From: Zoogloea sp041917255 | GTDB taxonomy: Bacteria; Pseudomonadota; Gammaproteobacteria; Burkholderiales; Rhodocyclaceae | Length of the DNA stretch: 64,000 bases | Direction: 5' to 3' | Assembly (NCBI GenBank): GCA_041917255.1 | Contig: JAYRYA010000025.1 | Span: 1-64,000 of the forward strand | Shown: in pieces, positions 1-7,811 of the stretch | Position numbering within the stretch: position 1 is the stretch's first letter | Layout: the number at the start of each line of letters is the position of its first letter | Notes under the pieces: model-generated | What the model saw: the letters and a program-made list of their open reading frames with translations, nothing else | What the model was told of the DNA's origin: nothing | The model's database searches: none | Position numbers and translations under genes: made by a program

Positions 1-99
1 CGTGTCATTGGCGACTGGATCCAGTTCTACAACCACCAGCGGCCCCATCAGGCCCTGGAGATGAAGACCCCCGCTGAGGCATTCGCTTTAGCGGCGTGA
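1..99 (+). CDS. IS3-family transposase OrfB, C-terminal fragment
   Basis: The first 32 codons, read in frame 1 and ending at TGA 97-99, contain WIQFYNHQRPHQAL followed by TPAEAF. This is the conserved C-terminal signature of the DDE integrase domain (OrfB) of IS3-family elements, where the final catalytic Glu helix is followed by YN..RPH.AL and the (T/S)P..(A/F) tail. The rest of the transposase lies left of the window. The gene presumably encodes the OrfAB transposase of the IS that interrupted the neighbouring tniQ-like gene. Confidence 0.85.
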   Translation, partial: RVIGDWIQFYNHQRPHQALEMKTPAEAFALAA

Positions 100-122
100 C
101 CTGTGCAGGATTTGGTGGGTCA
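1..122 (+). mobile_element. Right end of an IS3-family insertion sequence (left part outside the window)
   Basis: The window opens inside the C-terminus of an IS3-type transposase and the element appears to end about 23 bases past its stop codon. Read from outside inwards, the tip would begin TGACCCACC, ending at base 122; IS3-family tips characteristically start with TG. From about base 122 onward the reading frame changes meaning abruptly and encodes a TniQ zinc-finger region, so this is the insertion junction. The exact last base is inferred, because neither the left tip nor the target duplication can be seen. Confidence 0.7.
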
Positions 123-1477
123 ATACATATCTTCACAGATCCCATAATCTTCCTATCGCGACGGTTTGCTGGAAACATGAAACCAAACTGCTCAATCGGT
201 GCCCGGCATGTTCGTGTCCCATTGAGTTGCCAAATGACTTGGTGCTCGCTCCCTGGGCCGGATGTGTGTGTGGGTTCCAATACTCCGAAAGGAGGATAAC
301 TCAAGGCGATTCGGCCTCACCGGTCGAGATTGAGTTGGCTAAATTCGTCCATGAAGTCTTGAACGGAATACCGGAGGATTTTATCGCCAAGCGGATTGCC
401 AGCATTATTCATGATGAAGCGATTGCACAGGGGTTTCGTTGGGGGGCTGACAAAGTTGCCCGTCGTAAATTACTCAAAGCACTCGAAGATCACTACACGC
501 CAAAATTACTATCATCAATCGACCCTGCCTACTCAAAAGGGCGAGCGAGCGAGTGGCTTAACTTCATGGGACATCATGGTCAAGCTCATGAAGTGCCCAT
601 AGCTCGAATACTACTTCTTGCGAACTTTATATTCAGCGACGGTATATCGTTTCTCAACGCATTGAATAGCGCGAAGGAACCGAGCGCTCCGAGCGCCGCG
701 AAAATCATTTCAGCGTCCTCGAACCGCGACCTTCAATCACAGGACAAAGCTGAGGCGAATGCGCTGGATATAAAGATCTATAAACTGGTCGATCGTTCAT
801 CCAGCCAAGGCCTCTCGTTCGAACAGCTTTGGGATCGCTATTCCGGGGAAATGAAAAAGCTGGCCAGACATGGGGGACCTGCAGCACTACAGAAATTGCG
901 CTTGACCATTGAGATCCGCTCAGTCATTTCGGAGAAAAAAGCCTCCCGTCGAGCTGCTCACCCGAAGGACGCTGAATGGGCGGAGCAGATCCGGATGACG
1001 GCGACGCGCCTCTACAACGATCCGGGCATTCCAGTGCGCGTGACGATGTCCGCGCTTGTCAGAAAAACTCAGTTCCGTCCTGAAACATGGCCGACCGCGT
1101 CGAGCTTTCCGCTTACCCGCGCCCAATGCGAAGAGTCGCAAGAGACCCGGAGTCACTTTTACGCGCGGCGGATCATGTGGGCGATGTCCAAGCACGCCGG
1201 CAGCACCGTGCCCCGTTCTGCGATCACGGAATATTCAGGCCTGGAACATCATCGCGCAAACGACGTTTATCACTATCTAACTTCGATCAACGTCGTTGTC
1301 GCCTTGCCCTTTATCTCCCATTTGGAGGCCAAGGGAATTTACCGTGACTGGAGTGGACCTTGCCCAGACAAGGTGTACAAGAAGACGGGGCGCCACTATG
1401 TCAAAACCGGGAAGAGAGTCGCCTATGTTGCGCCAACATTCCCCAGTACCGCATTGCCCGATGAACAAACCCTGTAA
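123..1477 (+). pseudogene. TniQ/TnsD-family protein, 5'-truncated by the IS3 insertion
   Basis: The frame ending at TAA 1475-1477 is open back to the IS. Its first residues read YLHRSHNLPIATVCWKH, then CPAC and later CVCGF. This is the second half of the TniQ/TnsD zinc-finger region (W.R.H.LP...VC..H...L...CP.C), so the true N-terminus with the first Cys pair was removed by the IS. A start inside the frame (for example TTG at 227) would be only an artefact of the truncation. About 451 codons remain: after the zinc region they are largely helical with no motif I recognise, and would correspond to the variable target-binding C-terminus of TnsD-like proteins. TniQ family members link the target site to the transposase or AAA+ regulator in Tn7- and Tn5053-like elements. 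The next tniQ-like gene starts 5 bases after the stop, so the two were probably one transcription unit. It is likely non-functional now. Confidence 0.75.
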
Positions 1478-1482
1478 AGCCC

Positions 1483-3018
1483 ATGCCCCCTGACAGGGAT
1501 CTTCTCGAACACCTACCTACTTATCTCCCAGCTTTTGTAGGCTCCGAGACCCTTTACAGTTGGTGTGCGCGCTATCACCGACTCAGCGGAAACGGCATCG
1601 CAACAGATTCTTGCATACAACTGTTTGGAAGGGGTACCCCAGGATTAAAACATGACTTCCCGACGCAGCTGAATGTGTTTTGCCAACGCACTCACGATGC
1701 ACTTGGAAAACCTGAGGCACTGGCTTTAGCAAGGACGTTGCTGGGCTACTATGCGCCTTTTGCTTCATCCAACGCATATCGACGGGCTTTGGAAGCGGTA
1801 ACCGGCATTCACTCAGGCAACCCCAAGCATATTCTGGGATTGATGGCGAGCCGTGTCGGCGCCGCCCATCCATTGAAGGCGTGCCCTGCCTGCGCGCAGC
1901 AAGACATCAAAGACAGCGGTCATTCTCGATGGATTCTGGAACATCAGTGGCCATCCGTATGGATATGCCGCAAACACGGCATTCCTCTGCGCTCGTTAAT
2001 CAAGGCGTACCAGCCGAGAGATCTACGTCACTGGACGCTTCCGGAGGACCACAAGGCACGTGAGTGGGCGGACACGTGGGATACCCGATCAACGCCGATT
2101 GACCTTCTCTTGGCGATTGCTTCCATCAGTGCGTCGCTTGCCGGTACGCCCCTGATGTTCGAGGAAGATCGGCTGAGACTGACTTATCGAATCGGCGCAA
2201 AGGAACGGGGATGGATCGCGCTGGATGGAACATTGCGTCTCGCCACAATGCTGAAGAACTTCCAGCATACGTTCGGCCGCCTGGCCATCATCCCCGGCTT
2301 CAGCTTTCTGACGGATGCGGACGCCAATAGCGGTGGGGTGATCGGTTTGCTTACTCGGCACCTGCGGGGACTACACCACCCTTCAAAGCACGCGACGCTG
2401 ATCGCATTTCTTTTCCAGTCGGTCGATGCGTTCCTGGATACCTATCGGGCTACCGATCGCGCGGACTTGAGCGATGAAGTCTCGATGCTGTCGGGGGAGT
2501 TGCGCGGCCAGCTTCGCTATCTGGTCGAGTCTGAGCACTATTCGGTTAGCCAGGCCGCCACCCTGTTGGATTTGCCCGTTTCGCAAGCATGCCGCTGGCT
2601 GGACGCTGCCGGAGCGGCGTACGAGCGACGGCCCCGGGTCCTCAACGACGAGAAGCGGGCTCGCATCACAGCGATGCTTCAAGCAGGCGATGACTATCAA
2701 ACAATCGCCGACCAGGTGGGGGTGAAGAAAGGCTTGGTTCGGGCGTTCGCGGCAGCCAACCTTGAGTTGCGGAATCTCTGGAAGCAACGAAGATTCGAGA
2801 GGCTGCGTGACGCACACAGAGAGCGGGCCTGCATGTTGTTCGAAGAACACCGGGGAGCGTCGATGAAGGCATTGAGATCTGTGTCAGGGAATGGGTTGGC
2901 TTGGCTAGCGCGGCATGACCGTGATTGGTTGAGGAGACAGGCTCCGAATCTGCTCGCACCCGCGGTTGACCAAACTGGCCCCGCTGCATACGACCTACAG
3001 CAAACCTCGTCTAGGTGA
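1483..3018 (+). CDS. tniQ: TniQ/TnsD-family transposon target-selection protein
   Basis: The protein has 511 residues, close to the length of Tn7 TnsD. The N-terminus (residues about 14-60) has the TniQ hallmark of a hydrophobic stretch followed by ETLYSWCARYHRLSG. A zinc finger follows at about 135-170 with CPAC, then a long gap, then WPSVWICRKHGIPL, giving the C-x2-C...C-x2-H pattern. The C-terminal half (about 340-430) carries two helix-turn-helix-like segments (SVSQAATLLDLPVSQACRWL and YQTIADQVGVKKGLVRAF) and ends with HDRDWL, typical of TnsD C-terminal DNA-binding repeats. By family, it would recognise the insertion site of a Tn7-like transposon. The ATG lies 5 bases past the stop of the broken tniQ copy. 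No TnsA, TnsB or TnsC homologue is visible in the window; they may lie beyond the IS on the left. Confidence 0.85.
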   Translation: MPPDRDLLEHLPTYLPAFVGSETLYSWCARYHRLSGNGIATDSCIQLFGRGTPGLKHDFPTQLNVFCQRTHDALGKPEALALARTLLGYYAPFASSNAYRRALEAVTGIHSGNPKHILGLMASRVGAAHPLKACPACAQQDIKDSGHSRWILEHQWPSVWICRKHGIPLRSLIKAYQPRDLRHWTLPEDHKAREWADTWDTRSTPIDLLLAIASISASLAGTPLMFEEDRLRLTYRIGAKERGWIALDGTLRLATMLKNFQHTFGRLAIIPGFSFLTDADANSGGVIGLLTRHLRGLHHPSKHATLIAFLFQSVDAFLDTYRATDRADLSDEVSMLSGELRGQLRYLVESEHYSVSQAATLLDLPVSQACRWLDAAGAAYERRPRVLNDEKRARITAMLQAGDDYQTIADQVGVKKGLVRAFAAANLELRNLWKQRRFERLRDAHRERACMLFEEHRGASMKALRSVSGNGLAWLARHDRDWLRRQAPNLLAPAVDQTGPAAYDLQQTSSR

Positions 3019-3028
3019 TGTTGCAACG

Positions 3029-3550
3029 CTAAAGGCGCGTGACTCTCAGGGTTGAGTCCGCATCGGCGAGCTTGTCAAAGTCCTTGTCACAGGTGACCAA
3101 GGTCAGATCGTGAGTCAGCGCCATCGCGGCGATCCAGATATCGTTTTCTGTAATCTGAAGCGTCCTGGCTGGCCATTCGTCACTCCAGCACTCTGGCGGC
3201 GTCCCTTTGAGCTTGAGCTGCGCGGCTTTACGTGGCGCAACCCGCCATGCCCACTTGGAACGCAGTTTGCCTTGCTCGACTGCGACGTGGCGGGTGACCT
3301 CCAAGGGCTCCGAAATCTCGGCGGCAAGCTGCATTCGTCGATGCAGTGTGTTCAGCGCAGCCGCGTCGGGCTTGGGCGTACGCCCTTCGTACAGGCTCAC
3401 ACCGAACATCATCTCGGCCAGGGAGATCACGCAGATGAAGAGTCTCTGTTCTTGCCCAGCATGCTGTTCCTTAAAGGCAATCGCCTTGGTGTGCGCCGGA
3501 CTGTCTTCGTTCAATAAGGCAGACAGGACATTGGTGTCGAGAAGGAACAT
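3029..3550 (-). CDS. PIN-domain ribonuclease (VapC-like)
   Basis: The 173-residue protein starts MFLLDTNVLSALL, the classic PIN N-terminus with the first catalytic Asp. It continues with SLAEMMFGV (catalytic Glu), ENDIWIAAMAL (Asp) and VTCDKDF (Asp), so all four acidic metal ligands of a PIN nuclease are present. I chose the ATG at 3550 because the DTN motif directly follows it; a longer in-frame start at 3640 would lie inside the upstream gene. The start is 10 bases after the stop of the methyltransferase gene, implying co-transcription. VapC toxins normally have a small antitoxin gene directly upstream. None exists here, so it may be an effector of the methyltransferase cassette rather than a classic toxin. 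It converges on the tniQ gene, with a gap of only 10 bases. Confidence 0.85.
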   Translation of the reverse strand: MFLLDTNVLSALLNEDSPAHTKAIAFKEQHAGQEQRLFICVISLAEMMFGVSLYEGRTPKPDAAALNTLHRRMQLAAEISEPLEVTRHVAVEQGKLRSKWAWRVAPRKAAQLKLKGTPPECWSDEWPARTLQITENDIWIAAMALTHDLTLVTCDKDFDKLADADSTLRVTRL

Positions 3551-3560
3551 GAACGATATT

Positions 3561-6083
3561 TCAAGCCAAGTCGAAAACGTCAGCCACGCTCGTTGGAAGC
3601 GGCTCAGCCAGTAGGCGCCAAGCGGCTCTGATCTCCGCATTGTTCATGACCAGCCGTTTGTGCAGGGAGATCGCGGCGTCGTCGCTCGCCGTTCCTGGGT
3701 AGCCGCTGAAAGCGACACGGCTCGGACGTTGGCCTTCCCCCATGAAGCGCAGTAGCTCACGCTCCAGCTTCGGTGGCAGATCATACGCCTTTAGCACAAG
3801 AGCATCTATCTCCAAGAGAAGCTCATGAGCGGACTTGGAACACGAGGAAAACAATGGGCCGTCGTCACCGCGGCAAGCCGACACGTACTGGCCAACGAGA
3901 CTCTCCATCTCCCGCGAGATTCGAACCGACGGAAGCGGCAGCTTCTGCAGCGTCTCCTTGCGAAGGTGCTTCTGCTCATCGTGTGCAAAGCTGAAGGCGT
4001 TCGCCACAGGCGAATTCAAGATCGCACACAATTCGATCAGGCTCAACGATGCCTCGGGTGACTCCCGCAACCAGATGCCATAGAACTGTTGTGACACCAG
4101 CAGACCTGCCGTATCCATGGTCGCCGCCAGGCGCCACGGACCACGAGACGTTCGGATTGCATTGGCAATAATCTTTGGGGATGCCCAAGGATATTTGATT
4201 GCCCCTCCACGGAGGTTCGCTGGGCGAGCGTCAAGATAGACCGCCTGCTTCACCTCAAACTGTGCCAGCGAGTCCCGTGAACGATGTAATCCTGGCTCAA
4301 AACCTGGTGCAGCCGTCTCCTGACTGGCTTCGCTCTGGTCTGACCTCCATTCCAGTCCGCGGTGCATTTCCGCGACGCTTTCGAGCACGGGTGATTCGGC
4401 AAGGTAATCCCAGACATGCCGAAGCGGGCGTAGCGCCACCAACCCCGGCGCTACGCGGGGATCTGCCTGCACGATATCGCTGCTGGATGTCTGCAAGCTC
4501 TGGGTAAAGCGGGGCCAGTCGGCACGCCGCACGATGCTCTTGCGCAGGGTCGTTTCGCTACGGAGGTTTTCGTGCCGTTCGCCTTCTTCGCGCCGACATT
4601 GCGCGATCAGAACCTCGGCGCCGATCGAGGCATGGCGGAACACACCTTCAGGCAGTTGCATCACCTCGACGTCAGCGTAGATCTCGCAAATGCGCTGGAT
4701 GTGCTGGCGATAGACTTTGTGCGAAGAAAAGCCGCTGGGCATCACCACCCCCACGAACGATGGCGGGGTCTTCACGATGGCATCGAGCAGCACCACCGGC
4801 TTGTGGACGGACAGCCCTGCGACCGACACTTCGAAATCTTCAAACGGCGGGTTGCAGAGCAACACGTCGCATTGGCTGACGCGCTCGGCAAGGAGACCCG
4901 CTTCGAACAAGTCCTCGTGGGAGATGCGCCAGCCGTTGTGATTCGGGTAGTCCGCCAGGATGAGCGCAAGACGGGCAATCTCGCAGGCAAATGGATCAAT
5001 CTCGCTCGCCACGAAGTGGGTTACGAGATGCTGATGCACCGTGGGGACAGTCCAGGACTGGGGAAACAGTTCCTTGAACCTGCGCAAGGCCGCGGTCAGG
5101 AAGACGCAGGCCCCGGCAAAGGGCTCGTAGATTCGCAGTTGCGTGGCAGCATTGCCCTCAGGTAGCCGCAGCGATCGGATCACATAGTCCGCGGCGCTGT
5201 AGGGCGTACTGTGCGTACCGAACGCCTTGCGCGTTTCTGGCGTGATCAGCGTGTTCTCGTAGACGAATGCCAGATCGTCCGCAGCCACGTTGCGCACATA
5301 CAAGCCATGACGTAGAGCCTGCCATGCGGCAGTGATCTGCGCTACACGGGTCTTTGTCCATTGAAGCCGCAGAGCTGGCAACGAGTACAACGACTCCACC
5401 GTCGCCACGACTTGAAGCGGATCGTCCGCATCCACGGACGCCACTTGGCCATCCTCTCTGTCGATCAGGATCTTGCCAGCCAACAGTCGGAAAACAAGCG
5501 GGAACAGTACCGCGTAGTGCGTCTTTAACGAAAGCTGGCCTACAGCGACCGTCCTCTCATCGAAATACGAGAGAAACTGCGTCAGCATGTCGTCCAGCGC
5601 CAGTTGCGTATCGGCTTGAATGGCGTACAGGATGCGGGGGTCAAACAACAGCCCCGTACCCGGGGTGTCGTCGCGAACCTGAAGGGCTTTGAGCTGGCGT
5701 ATCGGCCCGGGGCCGAATTTCGCGCGATCCGCGAGCAGCGACTGCCAATCGGCCGCAGGGGCACGACCGAATTGAGTGGCCCCCGTTGCCGTGTAGGTCC
5801 ATATCGAGGCCTCGTCGCCCTCGATGACGACGAGGAATGGCGCACCCAGGCTGCGCGTGGCCTCAACGGTCTCTCGCGCGGTTTCATTCGCGGTGGTGCG
5901 AACGACGCCTAGCGCCGCCGTTCGGTACGATGCAGGTCCATCCCAGAATGCGGCCGCATCAACCTCCCGTATAGGGCGCTCCGGCAGATCCACCGCCGCG
6001 AATCGGAATCCGGAGAGGACGTCAGCGTCACGGTACCCAAGGTGGGTCAAGGACGTTTTGAGGACGTTTGCGTTGTAGCTCAT
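3561..6083 (-). CDS. Large N6-adenine DNA methyltransferase (Eco57I/N6_Mtase-like)
   Basis: The protein has 840 residues. A Rossmann-type SAM-binding motif I occurs at about 315-330 (IYEPFAGACVFLTAAL) and the catalytic motif IV is VLLCNPPFEDF at about 405-415, as in gamma-class N6-adenine methyltransferases of type I, IIG and BREX/PglX type. The region about 600-800 would be the target-recognition part and includes the LNSPVANAF and LPLPSV type segments seen in specificity domains. The N-terminal 200 residues contain APFLVVIEGDEASIWTY, which resembles a restriction-enzyme N-terminal fold, but I cannot find a convincing PD...ExK nuclease centre. It overlaps the upstream MerR-like gene by 4 bases (ATGA) and is followed after 10 bases by the PIN nuclease, so the three form one operon. 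Role: probably modification in a restriction or defence system. Whether it also cuts DNA is not settled. Confidence 0.8.
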   Translation of the reverse strand: MSYNANVLKTSLTHLGYRDADVLSGFRFAAVDLPERPIREVDAAAFWDGPASYRTAALGVVRTTANETARETVEATRSLGAPFLVVIEGDEASIWTYTATGATQFGRAPAADWQSLLADRAKFGPGPIRQLKALQVRDDTPGTGLLFDPRILYAIQADTQLALDDMLTQFLSYFDERTVAVGQLSLKTHYAVLFPLVFRLLAGKILIDREDGQVASVDADDPLQVVATVESLYSLPALRLQWTKTRVAQITAAWQALRHGLYVRNVAADDLAFVYENTLITPETRKAFGTHSTPYSAADYVIRSLRLPEGNAATQLRIYEPFAGACVFLTAALRRFKELFPQSWTVPTVHQHLVTHFVASEIDPFACEIARLALILADYPNHNGWRISHEDLFEAGLLAERVSQCDVLLCNPPFEDFEVSVAGLSVHKPVVLLDAIVKTPPSFVGVVMPSGFSSHKVYRQHIQRICEIYADVEVMQLPEGVFRHASIGAEVLIAQCRREEGERHENLRSETTLRKSIVRRADWPRFTQSLQTSSSDIVQADPRVAPGLVALRPLRHVWDYLAESPVLESVAEMHRGLEWRSDQSEASQETAAPGFEPGLHRSRDSLAQFEVKQAVYLDARPANLRGGAIKYPWASPKIIANAIRTSRGPWRLAATMDTAGLLVSQQFYGIWLRESPEASLSLIELCAILNSPVANAFSFAHDEQKHLRKETLQKLPLPSVRISREMESLVGQYVSACRGDDGPLFSSCSKSAHELLLEIDALVLKAYDLPPKLERELLRFMGEGQRPSRVAFSGYPGTASDDAAISLHKRLVMNNAEIRAAWRLLAEPLPTSVADVFDLA

Positions 6084-6625
6084 GGCGCCCTCCTTGTCCG
6101 TTGAAGATCATCTATCTTGGCTGAATCCGGCGCGGTTGCCAGTGCAGCGTTATGTGCAGGCTTGGCAGAGCCGATCACCTGCGGGACGAAACTCAATTCA
6201 CGTTGTCCCCAATCGAGCTTCGCAAGCCCGGGCAACAGGTACTCGTCCACCGCCTGAAAAATGGGCTCCAGCGGGACCAGCAGCCCCTCCGTGATACGTT
6301 CGGTCACCTCGACGTACCGCACATCGACTGGTTCGAAGGTCAGCAGCAAGCAGGCGGTCGCGGAGACTGGCCGTGGTCCGGAAAGCACGGCACGCACGGC
6401 GCTCGAAAAGCTCGCTACGGTACTGCGCTGCAGACCGTACCGGGTCTCCAGTTGGGTACAGACCCTCACCACCAGCAAATCCTGTGCGGTGTATCGCTTT
6501 GCGACTCGCACCTGGGTGTTGCGGTCGGCGTAGGCAGGCATGGCATCCAGCAGGCCGCGCATTTGGTCGCGCGTGTACCCGCTGATCGCCAATAGGTCGG
6601 CCATGGTCAAAGATCGACTGCTCAC
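6080..6625 (-). CDS. MerR-like helix-turn-helix small protein of the methyltransferase operon
   Basis: Starting at the GTG at 6625, which has a well-placed GGAGG five bases upstream, the product has 181 residues. A longer TTG start at 6637 would place the start within the ribosome-binding site. Residues about 5-65 (MADLLAISGYTRDQMRGLLD, then VAKRYTAQDLLVVRVC) resemble the winged-helix fold of MerR-type regulators, which also act as DNA-binding accessory subunits. The rest is not recognised. It is translationally coupled to the large methyltransferase by a 4-base overlap. Three imperfect 21-base direct repeats lie directly upstream and overlap its probable promoter, suggesting autoregulation. 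It may be either a regulator or a DNA-binding partner of the methyltransferase. Confidence 0.6.
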   Translation of the reverse strand: MSSRSLTMADLLAISGYTRDQMRGLLDAMPAYADRNTQVRVAKRYTAQDLLVVRVCTQLETRYGLQRSTVASFSSAVRAVLSGPRPVSATACLLLTFEPVDVRYVEVTERITEGLLVPLEPIFQAVDEYLLPGLAKLDWGQRELSFVPQVIGSAKPAHNAALATAPDSAKIDDLQRTRRAP

Positions 6626-6637
6626 CTGTGCCTCCAA

Positions 6638-6699
6638 TACCCACTCTTGTGTATTTTATACGCAGAGCTGCGCCTTCGCCACGCAGAGTTGCGTTTTCG
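6638..6699. repeat. Three imperfect 21-base tandem repeats overlapping the operon promoter
   Basis: Units start at 6639 (degenerate), 6660 and 6681, so the period is exactly 21 bases, or two helical turns. The two good copies read ACGCAGAG(C/T)TGCG(C/T)(C/T)TTCG and differ at three positions. The first two code for the repeated QLCV tail of the D12 methyltransferase. On the minus strand a TATAAA -10 candidate (6655-6660) lies at the junction of units 1 and 2, so the array fits an operator for the MerR-like gene. Confidence 0.6.
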
Positions 6700-7456
6700 T
6701 TCCGAGTCCCTTGCTGGCAGATTCACCCTGTAAAGGGGGTGCCCCAGCGAGTCCTGCTGCAGACTGGCTCACGTCCGCCTGCGTGCCACCGAAATGTTTA
6801 TTGAGTAGCTGCAGCAAGTGGTGGCGTTCTACAGGATCCATCCGTTCAAAGCGTTCAAGCGTGCGCTCATGGCGGCGCTTTATGGTCTGTCGTTCGCGAA
6901 ATGAGTTACCCAGATGAGCGCCATCGTGCAACGCGGTAGCGGGCGCGAAATTCATCCAGACGCACTCAGTCCGGACATCCACGTGCGTCTTTGCAGGAAA
7001 GGTCACCATGCGCCACCCGGCAAGATGCTTGCGGTACTTCAGGCTGTCGTAGCCGGAAAGCATGACCTTGCAAGGCAGTGCCGTGAGCACCTCAAGCAGC
7101 CGCTCATGATCCGAGTCACTGTACTCGTGACGATAGATCTTGGCTCGGCGACGCACGGACGGAAGGTAGGGCGGGTCGGCGTAGACAAGTTCCTCCCCCG
7201 TAAAGGGGTAGTTCTCAAGGAACGAAACCGCATCCCCATGTACGAGCGTGCAGAGGTCAGGATGAAGGCGCCGCCACTGCTCGATGACCAACGCGTCCGC
7301 GTCAATTCCAATGTTGTGCTGCGCTGGCAGCTTATGCCGCAATACTGCGCCGCCTCCCAGATGCGTTTCGATGTAGGTCGTGTGTGGCGGCATCAGATTG
7401 ATCAGCCGCTGGTAACACTTACCTTTTCCGCCTGGATAGTTCATGAAGTGAATCAT
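6656..7456 (-). CDS. D12 class N6-adenine DNA methyltransferase (Dam-like)
   Basis: The product has 266 residues. It opens with MIHFMNYPGGKGKCYQRLI, containing the GGK SAM-binding signature of the D12/Dam family. YIETHLGGGAVLRHK (motif I, G-x-G) follows, and then the catalytic motif IV DPPYLPS at about residue 115. Start ATG 7456 was chosen because the conserved PGGKGK motif begins eight residues later; upstream in-frame sequence shows no homology. The C-terminus ends in a small internal repeat (TQLCVAKAQLCV) encoded by the 21-base repeats. It lies upstream of, and in the same direction as, the MerR-like/methyltransferase/PIN genes, with a short spacer of about 30 bases. A second adenine methyltransferase of different class in the same cassette is typical of multi-methylase restriction systems, but no restriction subunit is evident. 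Confidence 0.88.
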   Translation of the reverse strand: MIHFMNYPGGKGKCYQRLINLMPPHTTYIETHLGGGAVLRHKLPAQHNIGIDADALVIEQWRRLHPDLCTLVHGDAVSFLENYPFTGEELVYADPPYLPSVRRRAKIYRHEYSDSDHERLLEVLTALPCKVMLSGYDSLKYRKHLAGWRMVTFPAKTHVDVRTECVWMNFAPATALHDGAHLGNSFRERQTIKRRHERTLERFERMDPVERHHLLQLLNKHFGGTQADVSQSAAGLAGAPPLQGESASKGLGTKTQLCVAKAQLCV

Positions 7457-7472
7457 CGTCAGTTTTGACGAT
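7455..7472. promoter_or_regulatory. Inverted repeat overlapping the D12 methyltransferase start codon
   Basis: ATCGTCA, four bases (GTTT), then TGACGAT form a perfect 7-bp palindrome whose left arm contains the start codon complement. A further TGTCA at 7475-7479 makes a second, overlapping TGAC-N6-GTCA dyad. The position fits translational or transcriptional autocontrol of the methyltransferase, as seen with control elements of restriction-modification genes. The function is inferred from position only. Confidence 0.4.
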
Positions 7473-7626
7473 GATGTCAACGACCGGCCGCGGCTCGGCA
7501 GCGTCGCTTCGATAGCGCTCCAGGAGGGAGGGCGGTGCTTGATCGTGCAGCACAAGTGGCTTTCTTGTCGGCTCGGTTAACCTTGTCTCGGCGCAGGCAA
7601 GCATGTTCCGTCGAAAAACAATAGTA

Positions 7627-7646
7627 GTTTGAAATTCCATTCAAAC
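7627..7646. promoter_or_regulatory. Perfect dyad GTTTGAA-N6-TTCAAAC in AT-rich spacer
   Basis: Seven-base arms with a six-base spacer lie in the AT-rich part of the spacer upstream of the leftward methyltransferase cassette. The size and symmetry are those of an operator for a dimeric helix-turn-helix regulator. No regulator can be assigned from sequence alone. Confidence 0.4.
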
Positions 7647-7785
7647 AATTACTTGTACAACAAGGGCCTTGGCGTAAAATGTGAGCGAATGCATTCTGAG
7701 CATTGAAATCAGTTAGCAAACAGTTGATTTAAATTGGTTTCAAGAAACTATTGGCCGAAAACAGCTCGACCGCCGATCGCTCCCC

Positions 7786-7811
7786 GCAAGGCCCGGTTTC
7801 CCGGGCCTTGC
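7786..7811. terminator. Strong GC hairpin, possible terminator remnant
   Basis: GCAAGGCCCGG, loop TTTC, CCGGGCCTTGC form a perfect 11-bp stem. No clear T-run follows on either strand, so termination is uncertain. It may mark the end of a gene lost at the island boundary. Confidence 0.4.

Noticed and set aside
227..1477. TTG at 227 as a genuine start for the first tniQ-like gene
   Set aside because: The frame is open upstream to the IS and encodes conserved TniQ zinc-finger residues before 227, so the gene is truncated rather than starting here.
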